This document shows positions 38,281 through 47,244 of a DNA stretch of 64,000 nucleotides, in pieces. Below the pieces are notes generated by a model, which saw only the letters and a list, made by a program, of their open reading frames with translations, had not been told where the DNA came from and did not search any database. How positions within the stretch are numbered: position 1 is the stretch's first letter; the number at the start of each line of letters is the position of its first letter. The DNA comes from Pseudomonadota bacterium (GTDB lineage Bacteria > Desulfobacterota > Desulfarculia > Desulfarculales > Desulfarculaceae), in NCBI GenBank assembly GCA_018902755.1, contig JAHIQI010000037.1:1-64000 (forward strand). The letters run 5' to 3'. Position numbers and translations under genes: made by a program.

Positions 38281-38877
38281 ATGAGAGCAACCAAGTTAGT
38301 GGTTTTCGCAATCATGGCTGCGGCCATTACCTTAACTTTTATGGCCGGGGGAGCGTCCCTGGCCGCAAGGAGCAATCCCGTGGTCAAAATTCAGACCAGC
38401 ATGGGCGACATCGAGGTCGAGCTGTATCCCGACAAGGCCCCCAAAACCGTGGAGAACTTCCTGGCCTACGTCAACAAGGGCTTTTACAACGGAACCGTGT
38501 TCCACCGGATCATCAACGGGTTCATGATCCAGGGCGGCGGCCTAAACGATAAGATGCAACTCAAGGCCACCGACAAGCCCATCAAGAACGAGGCTGACAA
38601 CGGCCTGACCAACGACGAGTACACCCTGGCCATGGCCCGCACCATGGACCCCGACAGCGCCACGGCCCAGTTCTTCATCAACGTGACCGACAACGAATTC
38701 CTCAACTTCAAGAGCAAGGACGCTCAGGGTTGGGGCTATTCCGTGTTCGGCAAGGTCATCAAGGGTATGGACGTGGTGGACAAGATCAAGGCCGTGGAGA
38801 CCACCAGCAAGGGCATGTACCAGGACGTGCCGGTAACCCCCGTGGTGATCCAAAAGGCGGAAGTGGTCCAGGAGTAA
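38281..38877 (+). CDS. Periplasmic cyclophilin-type peptidyl-prolyl isomerase
   Basis: A 198-residue protein with a Sec signal peptide (MRATKLVVFAIMAAA then a hydrophobic run, likely cleavage after ASLA, near residue 30) and a compact cyclophilin domain: VKIQTSMGDIEVELYPDKAP, TVFHRIINGFMIQGG with the catalytic Arg, and AQFFINVTDNEFL. It should assist folding of exported proteins. The start at 38281 is chosen because it begins the signal peptide; an in-frame ATG at 38254 would add nine unlikely residues. The nth gene begins 3 nt after its stop. Confidence 0.92.
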   Translation: MRATKLVVFAIMAAAITLTFMAGGASLAARSNPVVKIQTSMGDIEVELYPDKAPKTVENFLAYVNKGFYNGTVFHRIINGFMIQGGGLNDKMQLKATDKPIKNEADNGLTNDEYTLAMARTMDPDSATAQFFINVTDNEFLNFKSKDAQGWGYSVFGKVIKGMDVVDKIKAVETTSKGMYQDVPVTPVVIQKAEVVQE

Positions 38878-38880
38878 ACC

Positions 38881-39570
38881 TTGGCCAAGAGCGCGGCCGA
38901 AAAGAGCGGGCGGGGGTTTTCCCCGCCCGACCCCGCCAGGGTGAAGGCGGTCCTTGCCGCCCTGGCGGGGCTCTACCCCAAGGCCGAGTGCGCCCTGGAC
39001 TACCGCACCTCCTGGGAGCTTCTGGTGGCCACCATCCTGAGCGCCCAGTGCACCGACCAGCGGGTGAACCAGGTCACCCCCGATCTGTTCGCCAAATACC
39101 CCACCGTGGCCGACTTCGCGGAGGCCGACCCCGGCAAGTTGGAAGAGGCGGTGAGGCCCACCGGCTTTTTCCGCAACAAGGCCAAGTCCATCAAGGGCGC
39201 GGCCCAGGCCATCGTGGAGGGCCACGGTGGCCAGGTGCCCGGCGATCTGGACGCCCTTGTGAAGCTGCCCGGCGTGGGGCGCAAGACGGCAAACGTGGTC
39301 TTGGGCAACGCCTTTGGCGTGCCGGGCATCACCGTGGACACCCACGTGGGCCGGGTGTGCCGCCGCCTGGAGTTCACCGACCAGACCGACGCGGTCAAGG
39401 CCGAGTTCGCGCTCATGGAGATCATCCCCAAAAAACGCTGGACCTCCTTCAGCCACCAGGTCATCACCCACGGGCGTCAGGTGTGCCACTCGCGGGGGCC
39501 CGATTGCCCGAGCTGCGGCCTGCTGAAACACTGCCCCTTCGGGCAGGAGCACATAGCTGATCAGGATTAG
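38881..39570 (+). CDS. nth: Endonuclease III
   Basis: A 229-residue base-excision-repair glycosylase/AP lyase. The helix-hairpin-helix segment LPGVGRKTANVVLG carries the catalytic Lys, VDTHVGRVCRRL the catalytic Asp, and the C-terminal CHSRGPDCPSCGLLKHCP the [4Fe-4S] ligands (Cx6Cx2Cx5C). The start is TTG, with GGAG 6 nt upstream overlapping the preceding stop. The N-terminus is about 15 residues longer than in E. coli. Confidence 0.95.
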   Translation: MAKSAAEKSGRGFSPPDPARVKAVLAALAGLYPKAECALDYRTSWELLVATILSAQCTDQRVNQVTPDLFAKYPTVADFAEADPGKLEEAVRPTGFFRNKAKSIKGAAQAIVEGHGGQVPGDLDALVKLPGVGRKTANVVLGNAFGVPGITVDTHVGRVCRRLEFTDQTDAVKAEFALMEIIPKKRWTSFSHQVITHGRQVCHSRGPDCPSCGLLKHCPFGQEHIADQD

Positions 39571-39575
39571 GGACC

Positions 39576-39854
39576 ATGGAAAAAGAACGAGTCTTCGTGG
39601 TGGTCCTGGGCAAGGACCAAAAAGGCATCATCGCCCAGGTGAGCGGCCTGCTGTTTAAGCATGGGGCCAACATCGAGGACGTGCAGCAGAAAGTCATGGA
39701 CGGCACCTTCGTGATGACCATGCTGGCCGACATCACCGAAAGCGCCTCCGGATCGGCGGGCCTGCGCCAGGCCCTGAACGAGCTGGCCGAATCCATGGGC
39801 CTCAAGGTGATGCTGCACAACGAGGCGGTCATCAAGGCCATGCACCGGATCTAG
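39576..39854 (+). CDS. ACT-domain protein (UPF0237 type)
   Basis: A 92-residue stand-alone ACT domain opening EKERVFVVVLGKDQKGIIAQ, with LLFKHGANIEDVQQ, as in the GcvR/UPF0237 group. It is encoded 5 nt after nth and 9 nt before the DUF711 gene. The pair ACT (UPF0237) plus DUF711 (UPF0210) is conserved across many bacteria and archaea, which suggests joint function, possibly ligand sensing. The ligand is unknown. Confidence 0.88.
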   Translation: MEKERVFVVVLGKDQKGIIAQVSGLLFKHGANIEDVQQKVMDGTFVMTMLADITESASGSAGLRQALNELAESMGLKVMLHNEAVIKAMHRI

Positions 39855-39863
39855 GAGGCCGCC

Positions 39864-41222
39864 GTGGAGTTCGGGGTAGAAGAAGTATTTGAAACCGCGG
39901 GGATGATCCTCTTCGAGCATTTCGACATCCGCGCGGTCACCCTGGGGGTCAACCTCAAGGACCTGGTCGACCGCGACGCCGGACGCCTGGCCCAGGACGC
40001 CGGAGAGCGCCTGGCCGGGCTGGGCAAACGCCTGGTCGGCGAGGCCGTGGAACTCAGCGAGTCCATGGGCCTGCCCATCATCAACAAGCGCCTGTCCATC
40101 ACCCCGGCCGCCTGGCTCATCGAGCCCTGCGCCCAGGCCGACGCGCCCCTGGTGCTGGCCCAGGCCCTGGACCGGGCCGCCTGCGAGGCGGGGGTGGACT
40201 TTATCGGCGGCTTCGGGGCCTTGGTGCAAAAAGGGACCACCGCCGCCGACCGGCGGGTCATGGAGTCCTTGCCCCAGGTGCTCAGCTCCACCCAGCGCCT
40301 TTGCGGCTTTTTGAACCTGGCCTCCACCCTGGCGGGTATGAACATGGACGCCATCGTGCGTCTGGGCCACATCCTCAAGGACATGGCCGCCGCCGGCCCT
40401 AACGGCATCGCCTGCGCCAAGTTCGTGGCCTTTTGCAACGCGCCCGAGGACAATCCCTTCATGGCCGGGGCCTTCCACGGCGGGGGCGAGGCCGACGCGG
40501 CCCTGAACGTGGGCATCAGCGGGCCCGGCGTGGTGCGGGCGGTGGTGGACAAGCACCCCGACGCCGACCTAACCGCGCTTAGCGAGATAATTCGGCGCAC
40601 CGTGTTCAAGATCACCCGTGGGGGTGAGCTGGTGGGCCGCGAGCTGGCGCGGCGCCTGGGCGTGCCCTTCGGGGTGGTGGACATAAGCCTGGCTCCCACC
40701 ACGGCCATGGGCGACAGCGTGGGGCGCATCTTGGAAGGCATGGGCCTGGAGCGGGTGGGGGCACCGGGCACCACCGCCGCCCTGGCCCTGTTGATCGATG
40801 CGGTGAAAAAGGGCGGGGCCATGGCCTCGGGCCGGGTGGGCGGCCTCTCGGGAACCTTCATCCCGGTGAGCGAAGACGAGGCCATGATCGAGGCGGTGGA
40901 GGTGGGGGCGCTGAGCCTGGAAAAGCTGGAAGCCATGACCGCCGTGTGCTCGGTGGGCCTGGACATGTTCGCCGTGCCCGGCGACACCAGCGCGGCCACC
41001 CTGTCGGCCATCATCGCCGACGAGCTTTCCATCGGCATGGCCAACGACAAGACCACCGGGGTGCGGGTCATCCCCGCGCCGGGCACCGTGGCCGGGGATT
41101 CGGTGGACTTCGGCGGCCTGTTGGGCCGCGCGCCGGTGATGCCGGTCAACCGCTTCTCGGGCGCGGCCTTTGTGGCCAGGGGCGGCCGCATGCCCGCTCC
41201 CGTGCGCTCCCTGAGGAACTAG
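39864..41222 (+). CDS. PFL-like DUF711 (UPF0210) family protein
   Basis: A 452-residue protein of the DUF711 family, distantly related in fold to pyruvate formate-lyase/ribonucleotide reductase barrels. Typical segments are FHGGGEADAALNVGISGPGVV, DISLAPTTAMGDSVG and CSVGLDMFAVPGDT. The GTG start follows AGGAGGCC. It is coupled to the preceding ACT gene. Catalytic function is not established, and the residues needed for a glycyl radical are not evident. Confidence 0.88.
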   Translation: MEFGVEEVFETAGMILFEHFDIRAVTLGVNLKDLVDRDAGRLAQDAGERLAGLGKRLVGEAVELSESMGLPIINKRLSITPAAWLIEPCAQADAPLVLAQALDRAACEAGVDFIGGFGALVQKGTTAADRRVMESLPQVLSSTQRLCGFLNLASTLAGMNMDAIVRLGHILKDMAAAGPNGIACAKFVAFCNAPEDNPFMAGAFHGGGEADAALNVGISGPGVVRAVVDKHPDADLTALSEIIRRTVFKITRGGELVGRELARRLGVPFGVVDISLAPTTAMGDSVGRILEGMGLERVGAPGTTAALALLIDAVKKGGAMASGRVGGLSGTFIPVSEDEAMIEAVEVGALSLEKLEAMTAVCSVGLDMFAVPGDTSAATLSAIIADELSIGMANDKTTGVRVIPAPGTVAGDSVDFGGLLGRAPVMPVNRFSGAAFVARGGRMPAPVRSLRN

Positions 41223-41283
41223 CCGAAATTAGCCGGGCCGCTCCACTCGGGGCGGCCAGCCGGTTTGCCGTCGAGGGGGGAAG

Positions 41284-42234
41284 ATGGATTTTCAGGTCCG
41301 GGTGTTGTCTTCAATCGCGGTCCTGGTGGGCCTGATCTGTCTGGCGGTTATGCTGCGCAAGCTCAAAGTGCTCGACGAGTCCCACGGCGCGCTGTTCGCC
41401 AAGCTGGTAGCCCAGGTGACCCTGCCCGCCACCATCTTCGTCTATCTGGTGGAGCAACCCATACCCTGGCGGAAGACCCAGCTTGCCGGGATCATGTTCC
41501 TGGCCTAGGTGGCCTGCCTGGTGCTGGCCTGGCAGGTGGGTCGCTGGATGGGCCTGGACCGTCCCCGCCTGGGCGCTTTCATCCTCACCGCCGGTTTCGG
41601 CTCATCGGCGTTGTTGGGTTATGCCCTGGTGTCGGAGGCGTTCCCCGGCCAGGGGCAGGCCATCGTGGACGCGGTGATCATCTCCGAGCTGGGGGTGGGA
41701 CCGGCCCTGTTCACCATCGGGGTGATGGTGGCAATCTACTTCGGCGGCCAACAAGTCGGGACCAGGGAGAAGGTCTCGGCGGCCTTGGCCTTTTTCCGTT
41801 CGCCCATCTTTTTCGCCCTGGCCGGGGGGCTGGTCTGCTCCGCGGCCGGGCTGCCCATCCACAACCCAGTGGTGGCCTCGCTTCTGGACGGCCTGAAGGT
41901 GGTGGCCGGAGCCAACACCCTGGCCGTGGCCCTCACTGTTGGGCTTATCCTGCGGCTCAACGTGCTCTCCGCCGGGGTCGGCCTGGTGGCGGCGGTGTGC
42001 GCCATCAAGCTTATTCTCAAGCCTCTGCTGGTGTGGCTGCCCTTGCCCCTTCTGGGCATGCCGGAGTTGGGCAAGCACATCCTCGTCCTGGAGGCGGCCA
42101 TGCCCTCGGCCCTGCTGGGCGTGGTCTTGGCCAAGCGCTACGGCTGCGACGGTGGGCTGGCGGCCAAGCTGGTCTTTTCCACCACCATAGCCGGCGGGGC
42201 CACCATCCTGCTGGTGGCCGCCCTGCTGATCTGA
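41284..42234 (+). pseudogene. AEC-family (auxin efflux carrier) transporter with internal TAG
   Basis: The frame encodes an AEC-type permease of ~316 codons: LSSIAVLVGLICLAVMLRK at the start, QVTLPATIFVYLV, then about ten hydrophobic helices including LGAFILTAGFGSSALLGYAL and LEAAMPSALLGVVLAKRYG. A TAG at 41506-41508 (codon 75) splits it within a membrane segment (MFLA-stop-VACLVLAW). A single-base change from TGG, TTG or TCG would explain it. The rest of the frame is clean, so the lesion is recent, or a sequencing error. A downstream restart would lack two helices. Confidence 0.8.
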
Positions 42235-42248
42235 TCGAGGATTCCGCT

Positions 42249-44222
42249 TCAGACCAGGGACTGCTTCTCCAGCCAGGCCTGGAACATGAGCACCGCCCAG
42301 AGTTGATGGTGCCGGTTGCGGCGTCCGCTTTGGTGCTCGCTCCAAGCCTGGACGATGGGTTGAGGGTTGAACCAGCCCTCCCGCTCCAGGCGGTCGGGCT
42401 CCAACAAGGCCGCGCCCCAGTCCTTCAGCGGGCCGCGCAACCAGGCGGCCAGGGGCACGCCAAAGCCCATCTTGGGGCGGTCCAACAGTTGGCGGGGCAA
42501 ATGGCGATAGGCCACCTGACGCAGGGGCCACTTGCCCTGGCCGTCTCGAGCCAACAGTGAAGAAGGCATGCGCCAGGCCAACTCCACCACGCGGTAATCA
42601 AGCAGTGGGCTGCGCGCCTCCAGGCTCACCGCCATGCTGGCCCGGTCCACCTTGACCAGGATGTCGTCGGGCAGATAGCTCACCCCATCCCAATACATCA
42701 TGCGCCGCTCATAGGGCGCGGCGTCCTCCGGCCCCGAGGCCTGGCTGAAAATGGTGCGGGCCTCGCCCTCGCCGCGCACCAGTTCGGCCGGGTCGAAGCC
42801 GGGAGACATCAGGCGGCGGTACAACTCGCGCCCGTCGCGGCAGGGAAGGAGATTGGCCACCCGGTCCAGGTTGTCGGCCGGGTTGCTCTTGCGCAGCCGC
42901 CGAGGCAGGACGGCCATGGCTCCGCGCAACAGGCGGTCCCAGGTGCTGGTGGGCAGGGAGGTGAGCGCTCCAGCCAGGGCCCGCCGCAGGGGCAAGGGGG
43001 CCCGGCGGTTGAAGCGGGCCAGGCGCTGGGCCCAGAAATAGCGGTCATAGCCCATGAAGGCCTCGTCCCCACCGTCGCCGCTAAGAGCCACGGTGACCTC
43101 TTGCCGGGCCAGGCGCGAGACCAGATAGGTGGGTATCTGGGAGGAGTCGCCAAAGGGCTCGTCGTAGATCGTGGGCAGCAGGGGCACCACGGACAGGGCC
43201 TCTTCGGGCGACACGTACAATTCGGTGTGCTCGGTGCCCAGATGCTTTGCCACCTGGCGGGCAAAAGGCGCTTCGTCGTGGCCGGCCTGGCGGAAGCCGA
43301 TGGAAAAGGTGCGCACCGGCAGGCTGGAGCGCTGGCCCATGAGGGCCACCACGGTGGAAGAGTCGATGCCGCCGGAGAGCAACGCGCCCAGGGGAACATC
43401 GGAGATCATGCGCATCTCCACCGCGTCGCCCAACACCTCTTCCAAACGGTCTACCGCCTCCTGGGGGGGGCCGCTTAGCGGATTGGCCAGGCCCTGGGTC
43501 ATGGTCTGGGTCAGGGACCAGTAGGCCTGGGGCTCGGGCAAAACCTGGTGCTGGGTGGGGTCCAGGCAGACCGAGCAGCCGGGGGTCAGCTTGCGCATGC
43601 CCTGGAAAATGCAGTGGGGCGCGGGCACGTAGCCGTGGCGCACGTAGGCGGCCAGGGCTTGGCGGTCCACTTGGCCCTGAAAATCGGGGTGGGGCGCCAG
43701 GGCCTTGAGCTCCGAGGCGAACACCAGGCTGTCCCCGGCCCAGCCGTAATACAGTGGCTTTTGGCCCAGGCGGTCGCGGGCCAAAAACAGACGCTTGGCC
43801 CGCCGGTCCCACAGGGCCAGGGCGAACATACCGTTGGCCGCGGCCAGGGCCTTTTCCAGGCCCCAGGCGGCGATGGCCTGGAGCAGCACCTCGCTGTCAG
43901 AGCGCCCCCGCCACCTCCCGGCCAGCTCCGGCTCCCCGGATTCCAGGCGGCGGCGCAACTCCGGGAAGTTATAGATTTCGCCGTTGTAGGCCAGCACCAG
44001 ATTGCCGTCGTGGGAAAGCATGGGCTGGGACCCGGCCGGGCTAAGGTCGATGATGGACAGGCGGCGGTGCCCCAGGGCGGCTCCGCTGCCGGGGTCCACC
44101 CACTGGCCCGCATCGTCCGGCCCCCGGTGGGTCAGGGTCTGGTTCATGGCCCGGCAGATGCGCTCCAGTTCCTCCTGGCTGCGCTGGGGGCGGCTGTCTA
44201 TGAAACCGGCGAATCCGCACAT
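42249..44222 (-). CDS. asnB: Asparagine synthetase (glutamine-hydrolysing)
   Basis: A 657-residue AsnB-type amidotransferase. The N-terminal class-II glutaminase has nucleophile Cys2 (MCGFAGFID), LGHRRLSIIDLSPAG and NGEIYNFPELR. The C-terminal synthetase has the ATP-pyrophosphatase motif LLSGGIDSSTVVALM, followed by ALSGDGGDEAFMGYDRY. The start at 44222 is fixed by the need for an N-terminal Cys after Met removal; the frame extends to 44282 but adds non-homologous residues. It converts aspartate to asparagine or amidates a sugar/peptide substrate. Two further relatives lie in the polysaccharide cluster. Confidence 0.9.
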   Translation of the reverse strand: MCGFAGFIDSRPQRSQEELERICRAMNQTLTHRGPDDAGQWVDPGSGAALGHRRLSIIDLSPAGSQPMLSHDGNLVLAYNGEIYNFPELRRRLESGEPELAGRWRGRSDSEVLLQAIAAWGLEKALAAANGMFALALWDRRAKRLFLARDRLGQKPLYYGWAGDSLVFASELKALAPHPDFQGQVDRQALAAYVRHGYVPAPHCIFQGMRKLTPGCSVCLDPTQHQVLPEPQAYWSLTQTMTQGLANPLSGPPQEAVDRLEEVLGDAVEMRMISDVPLGALLSGGIDSSTVVALMGQRSSLPVRTFSIGFRQAGHDEAPFARQVAKHLGTEHTELYVSPEEALSVVPLLPTIYDEPFGDSSQIPTYLVSRLARQEVTVALSGDGGDEAFMGYDRYFWAQRLARFNRRAPLPLRRALAGALTSLPTSTWDRLLRGAMAVLPRRLRKSNPADNLDRVANLLPCRDGRELYRRLMSPGFDPAELVRGEGEARTIFSQASGPEDAAPYERRMMYWDGVSYLPDDILVKVDRASMAVSLEARSPLLDYRVVELAWRMPSSLLARDGQGKWPLRQVAYRHLPRQLLDRPKMGFGVPLAAWLRGPLKDWGAALLEPDRLEREGWFNPQPIVQAWSEHQSGRRNRHHQLWAVLMFQAWLEKQSLV

Positions 44223-44408
44223 GGCCCGTTCATTCCGATGAAATGTGACGCCTCCGGGGGACGCATCAGCCCAAATTAGCACGCCATCCCTTGCTTGGCT
44301 ATCCCAGCCTATGCCTTGAAGCCCGGACGCTCCCAGTGCGATGATTGTATATATGGCTGGTTTTGTCCGGAAGGCCGTGGCGGCTTTCCGGCGGAGGAGG
44401 GGAATGCC

Positions 44409-45119
44409 ATGCCCATGCGGGTGCTCTTAGGCTGCCTGTTGCTGTTGGCCCTGGCCCTGCCCGCCCAAGGGGCTGGGGACTACGACGCCGCGCGGCGGCA
44501 AATGGTGGCCCGGCAACTGGCCGCACGGGACATTAGCGACCAGCGGGTGCTGGCGGCCATGGGCCGGGTGCCGCGCCATGAGTTCGTGCCGGACAACATG
44601 CGTGGCCAGGCCTACAACGACCACCCCCTGCCCATAGGCCAAGGCCAGACCATCTCCCAGCCCTACATAGTGGCCTTCATGAGCCAGGCGGTGCGGGTGA
44701 AGCCCGGCGACAAGGTGCTGGAGATCGGCACCGGTTCGGGCTACCAGGCGGCGGTGCTGGCGGCCATGGGGGCCAAGGTCTACAGCGTGGAGATAATCCC
44801 CGAGCTGGCCGCGCAGGCTGAAGCCCGCCTGAAACGCCTTGGCTACGCGGTGCGGGTAAAGGTGGGCGACGGCAACTTCGGCTGGCCCCAACAGGCCCCC
44901 TTTGACGCCATATTGGTCACCGCCGCCGCCAAGCGCATCCCTCCCAAGCTGGTGGAGCAACTCAAGCCCGGCGGGCGCATGATCCTGCCGGTGGGGCAGG
45001 AGTCCTGGGCCGAGGAACTGGTGCTGGTGGTGAAGGACGCCCAGGGCAAGGTGAGCCAGCACTCCCTTATGGCGGTGCGCTTCGTACCCCTGGTGGGAGG
45101 CGATCAAAAGAATCAATGA
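44409..45119 (+). CDS. pcm: Exported protein-L-isoaspartate O-methyltransferase
   Basis: A 236-residue PCMT that methylates isoaspartyl residues for repair. It carries an N-terminal signal peptide (MRVLLGCLLLLALALPAQG, cleavage near residue 22), unusual for a SAM-dependent enzyme but seen in Desulfobacterota homologues. Methyltransferase motifs are VLEIGTGSGYQAAVLA (motif I), IGQGQTISQPYIVAFM (PCMT signature) and DAILVTAAAKRIP. The ATG at 44409 has GGAGGAGGGG upstream. SixA-like phosphatase follows after 24 nt. SAM supply outside the cytoplasm is unexplained if the protein is exported. Confidence 0.9.
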   Translation: MPMRVLLGCLLLLALALPAQGAGDYDAARRQMVARQLAARDISDQRVLAAMGRVPRHEFVPDNMRGQAYNDHPLPIGQGQTISQPYIVAFMSQAVRVKPGDKVLEIGTGSGYQAAVLAAMGAKVYSVEIIPELAAQAEARLKRLGYAVRVKVGDGNFGWPQQAPFDAILVTAAAKRIPPKLVEQLKPGGRMILPVGQESWAEELVLVVKDAQGKVSQHSLMAVRFVPLVGGDQKNQ

Positions 45120-45143
45120 AGTGAAATTGAAAAGAGGTGGGTC

Positions 45144-45632
45144 ATGGAAATTTATCTGATGCAACACGGTCCCAACCTGCCGCCGGAGCAGGACCCCCAG
45201 GAAGGGTTGAGCCCGGAAGGAACTCAGGTGGTCACCGCCACCGCCCTGGCCCTGGCTCGCTTGGCTTTGCGCATCGGCCTGTTGATCTCCAGCCCCAAGG
45301 ACCGGGCGCGCCAGAGCGCCGAGATAGTGGCCCGTGTCCTGAACTATGATTTGGAGAAAATCCTGATCAGCGATCAGGTGAAGGCCATGGCCGAGCCGGG
45401 CGAAACCTTGCAATTCCTGGCCGCCCACCAGGACCAGGCCCCGCTAATGGTGGTGGGGCATCTGCCCAACCTGGCCAAGGTGGCCGCCGGACTGCTCTCG
45501 GCCGCCGGTCAGGCCAAGGTGGATTTTCAGCGTGGCGGCATCTGCGCCATCGAGGTGGAAGATCTGCCCAGGGGCAAGGGTAAGCTGTTGTGGTACCTGC
45601 CTCCGGAGATCACCGCCCTAATGGCGCCGTAA
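45144..45632 (+). CDS. sixA: SixA-type phosphohistidine phosphatase
   Basis: A 162-residue histidine phosphatase. The RHG catalytic motif reads QHG (YLMQHGPN), a variant common in this branch. SSPKDRARQSAEIV carries the second Arg and VVGHLPNLAKVAAGLL the second catalytic His. SixA removes phosphate from histidines of phosphotransfer domains or PTS proteins. It follows pcm in the same direction and ends 11 nt before a convergent permease gene. Confidence 0.85.
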   Translation: MEIYLMQHGPNLPPEQDPQEGLSPEGTQVVTATALALARLALRIGLLISSPKDRARQSAEIVARVLNYDLEKILISDQVKAMAEPGETLQFLAAHQDQAPLMVVGHLPNLAKVAAGLLSAAGQAKVDFQRGGICAIEVEDLPRGKGKLLWYLPPEITALMAP

Positions 45633-45643
45633 ACAGGCTCGCC

Positions 45644-47071
45644 TCAGTCTTCCAACTCTTCGGGATGCTCGGGGACCCAGTTCGGCTTTTTTATCTTGTC
45701 CAGGATGAAGGGCGGCAGACTCAGCGCCACGATGCCCAGCACCAGGAAGGCCTCGAATCCGATGAGGCCGCTGATCTTGACGTCCACCGGCGGCACGAAG
45801 CCCACGAAAAAGGCGAAAAAGCTGGCCCCCAGGCCCACTCCCCCCACGATCCACATGCCGGTCATGCCTCCGGGCACCTGGTAGGGCCGCTTGGCGTCCC
45901 GGTCGCTGTAGCGCAGCTTTATGGCCGAGGCGAACATGAGGATATACATGATCACCGTGATCTGGGCAGTGAGGGCCGAGAGAATCCAGTAGAAGCTATT
46001 GGCGTTGGGCACCAGCAAAAACAGGAGCACGAACACGGTGCTCACCAGGCCCTGGGCTATAAGGATGGACACCGGCATGTGGGCTTTGTTCACCTTTTCC
46101 AGCACCGGGGGCAGGGAGCCGTCCCGGGCGGTGGCCAACAGGCCCTTGGAGGGGCCCACCAGCCAGGTGGATATCTGGGCTATGCCGCCGGCCGCCACCA
46201 GCACAGCCAGTACGGGCACCACCCACCGGAGCCCGAAGGGATCGAAGAACTTTTCCATGGCCTGCATCAGTCCCGCCACCAGGCTGATGTCCTTGGCCGG
46301 CACCACCACCGCGATGGCCAAGGAACCCATGATGAAAATGGCCACGATGATCACCACCGACAGCAGGATGGCCTTGGGGTAGTCGCGCTTGGGGTCGCGG
46401 GCCTCGCGGGCGTGGTAGGCGGCCATTTCTATGCCGAAATATCCCAGGATCACGCCGGCGAAAAAGGACATGTTGGACAGCTTCATGTCCGGCAAAAAGG
46501 CGTCCCAGGAGACCTCGAACTGCACCCCCTTGCCCATGACCAGCCAGATCACGGCCATGATGATGAGCAGGCAGCCGGGGATGATGGTGCCGGCGATGGT
46601 GCCTATGCTGGAGATAAGGCCCGAGGCCTTCATGCCGAAGAAGTTGACGAAGGTGGCTCCCCAATAGACCACCAGCATCACCGTGACCATGAAGAACTTG
46701 TTCTCGTCCAGGCTGGGGGCCACGGCATAGGCGATGGTGGCCGCCACGAAGGAGAGCACCGTGGGGAACCAGACCACGTTTTCCACCCAGTCCATCCACA
46801 CCGCCAAGAAGCCGTACCTCGGGCCGAAGCCCCGCTTGACCCAGGCGTAGACCCCGCCCGCCTCCGGGTAGGTGGTGGCCAACTCGGCGGCCACCAGGGC
46901 CACGGGCACGAAAAAGGCCAGGGCGGCCACGCCGTAGAAAAACACTGAGGCCAAGCCGTAATAGGCCATCAGGGGCAGGTTGCGCAGGGTGAGGATGGCG
47001 GCCATGTTGATCATGGCCAGGGTGAAAATACCCAGGGTCCTGCTGGGCCCGCCGCCGGGATTGTTTGGCAT
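45644..47071 (-). CDS. APC-superfamily amino acid permease
   Basis: A 475-residue inner-membrane permease with about 12 hydrophobic helices. The N-terminal sequence (LGIFTLAMINMAAILTLRNL) and the TYPEAGGVYAWVKRGFGPRYG segment place it in the glutamate:GABA antiporter (GadC-like) branch of the APC family. The C-terminus is a short charged tail. The ATG at 47071 has a GAGGTAAGC site. Substrate is probably an amino acid or amine; no decarboxylase gene is adjacent to suggest which. Confidence 0.85.
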   Translation of the reverse strand: MPNNPGGGPSRTLGIFTLAMINMAAILTLRNLPLMAYYGLASVFFYGVAALAFFVPVALVAAELATTYPEAGGVYAWVKRGFGPRYGFLAVWMDWVENVVWFPTVLSFVAATIAYAVAPSLDENKFFMVTVMLVVYWGATFVNFFGMKASGLISSIGTIAGTIIPGCLLIIMAVIWLVMGKGVQFEVSWDAFLPDMKLSNMSFFAGVILGYFGIEMAAYHAREARDPKRDYPKAILLSVVIIVAIFIMGSLAIAVVVPAKDISLVAGLMQAMEKFFDPFGLRWVVPVLAVLVAAGGIAQISTWLVGPSKGLLATARDGSLPPVLEKVNKAHMPVSILIAQGLVSTVFVLLFLLVPNANSFYWILSALTAQITVIMYILMFASAIKLRYSDRDAKRPYQVPGGMTGMWIVGGVGLGASFFAFFVGFVPPVDVKISGLIGFEAFLVLGIVALSLPPFILDKIKKPNWVPEHPEELED

Positions 47072-47244
47072 GCTTACCTCGCCAACCGATTGAAAAAATC
47101 AAGCAATGCAATGCACCCTACGGTGGGTCCAAGGCCGAGGCTTTGTCAAGTTCCTTGCCGGTTGACCGGCACCGGACAGGCCAGTATCCTTGCATCCTTT
47201 AGTCCTCCCCGCAAAATCCATGCGTTCGGGTCAAGGTGTGCGCA

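Noticed and set aside
41506..41508. TAG as pyrrolysine in the AEC transporter
   Set aside because: Position is inside a hydrophobic helix, the family has no known Pyl residue and no pyl genes are in the window. A nonsense mutation is simpler.
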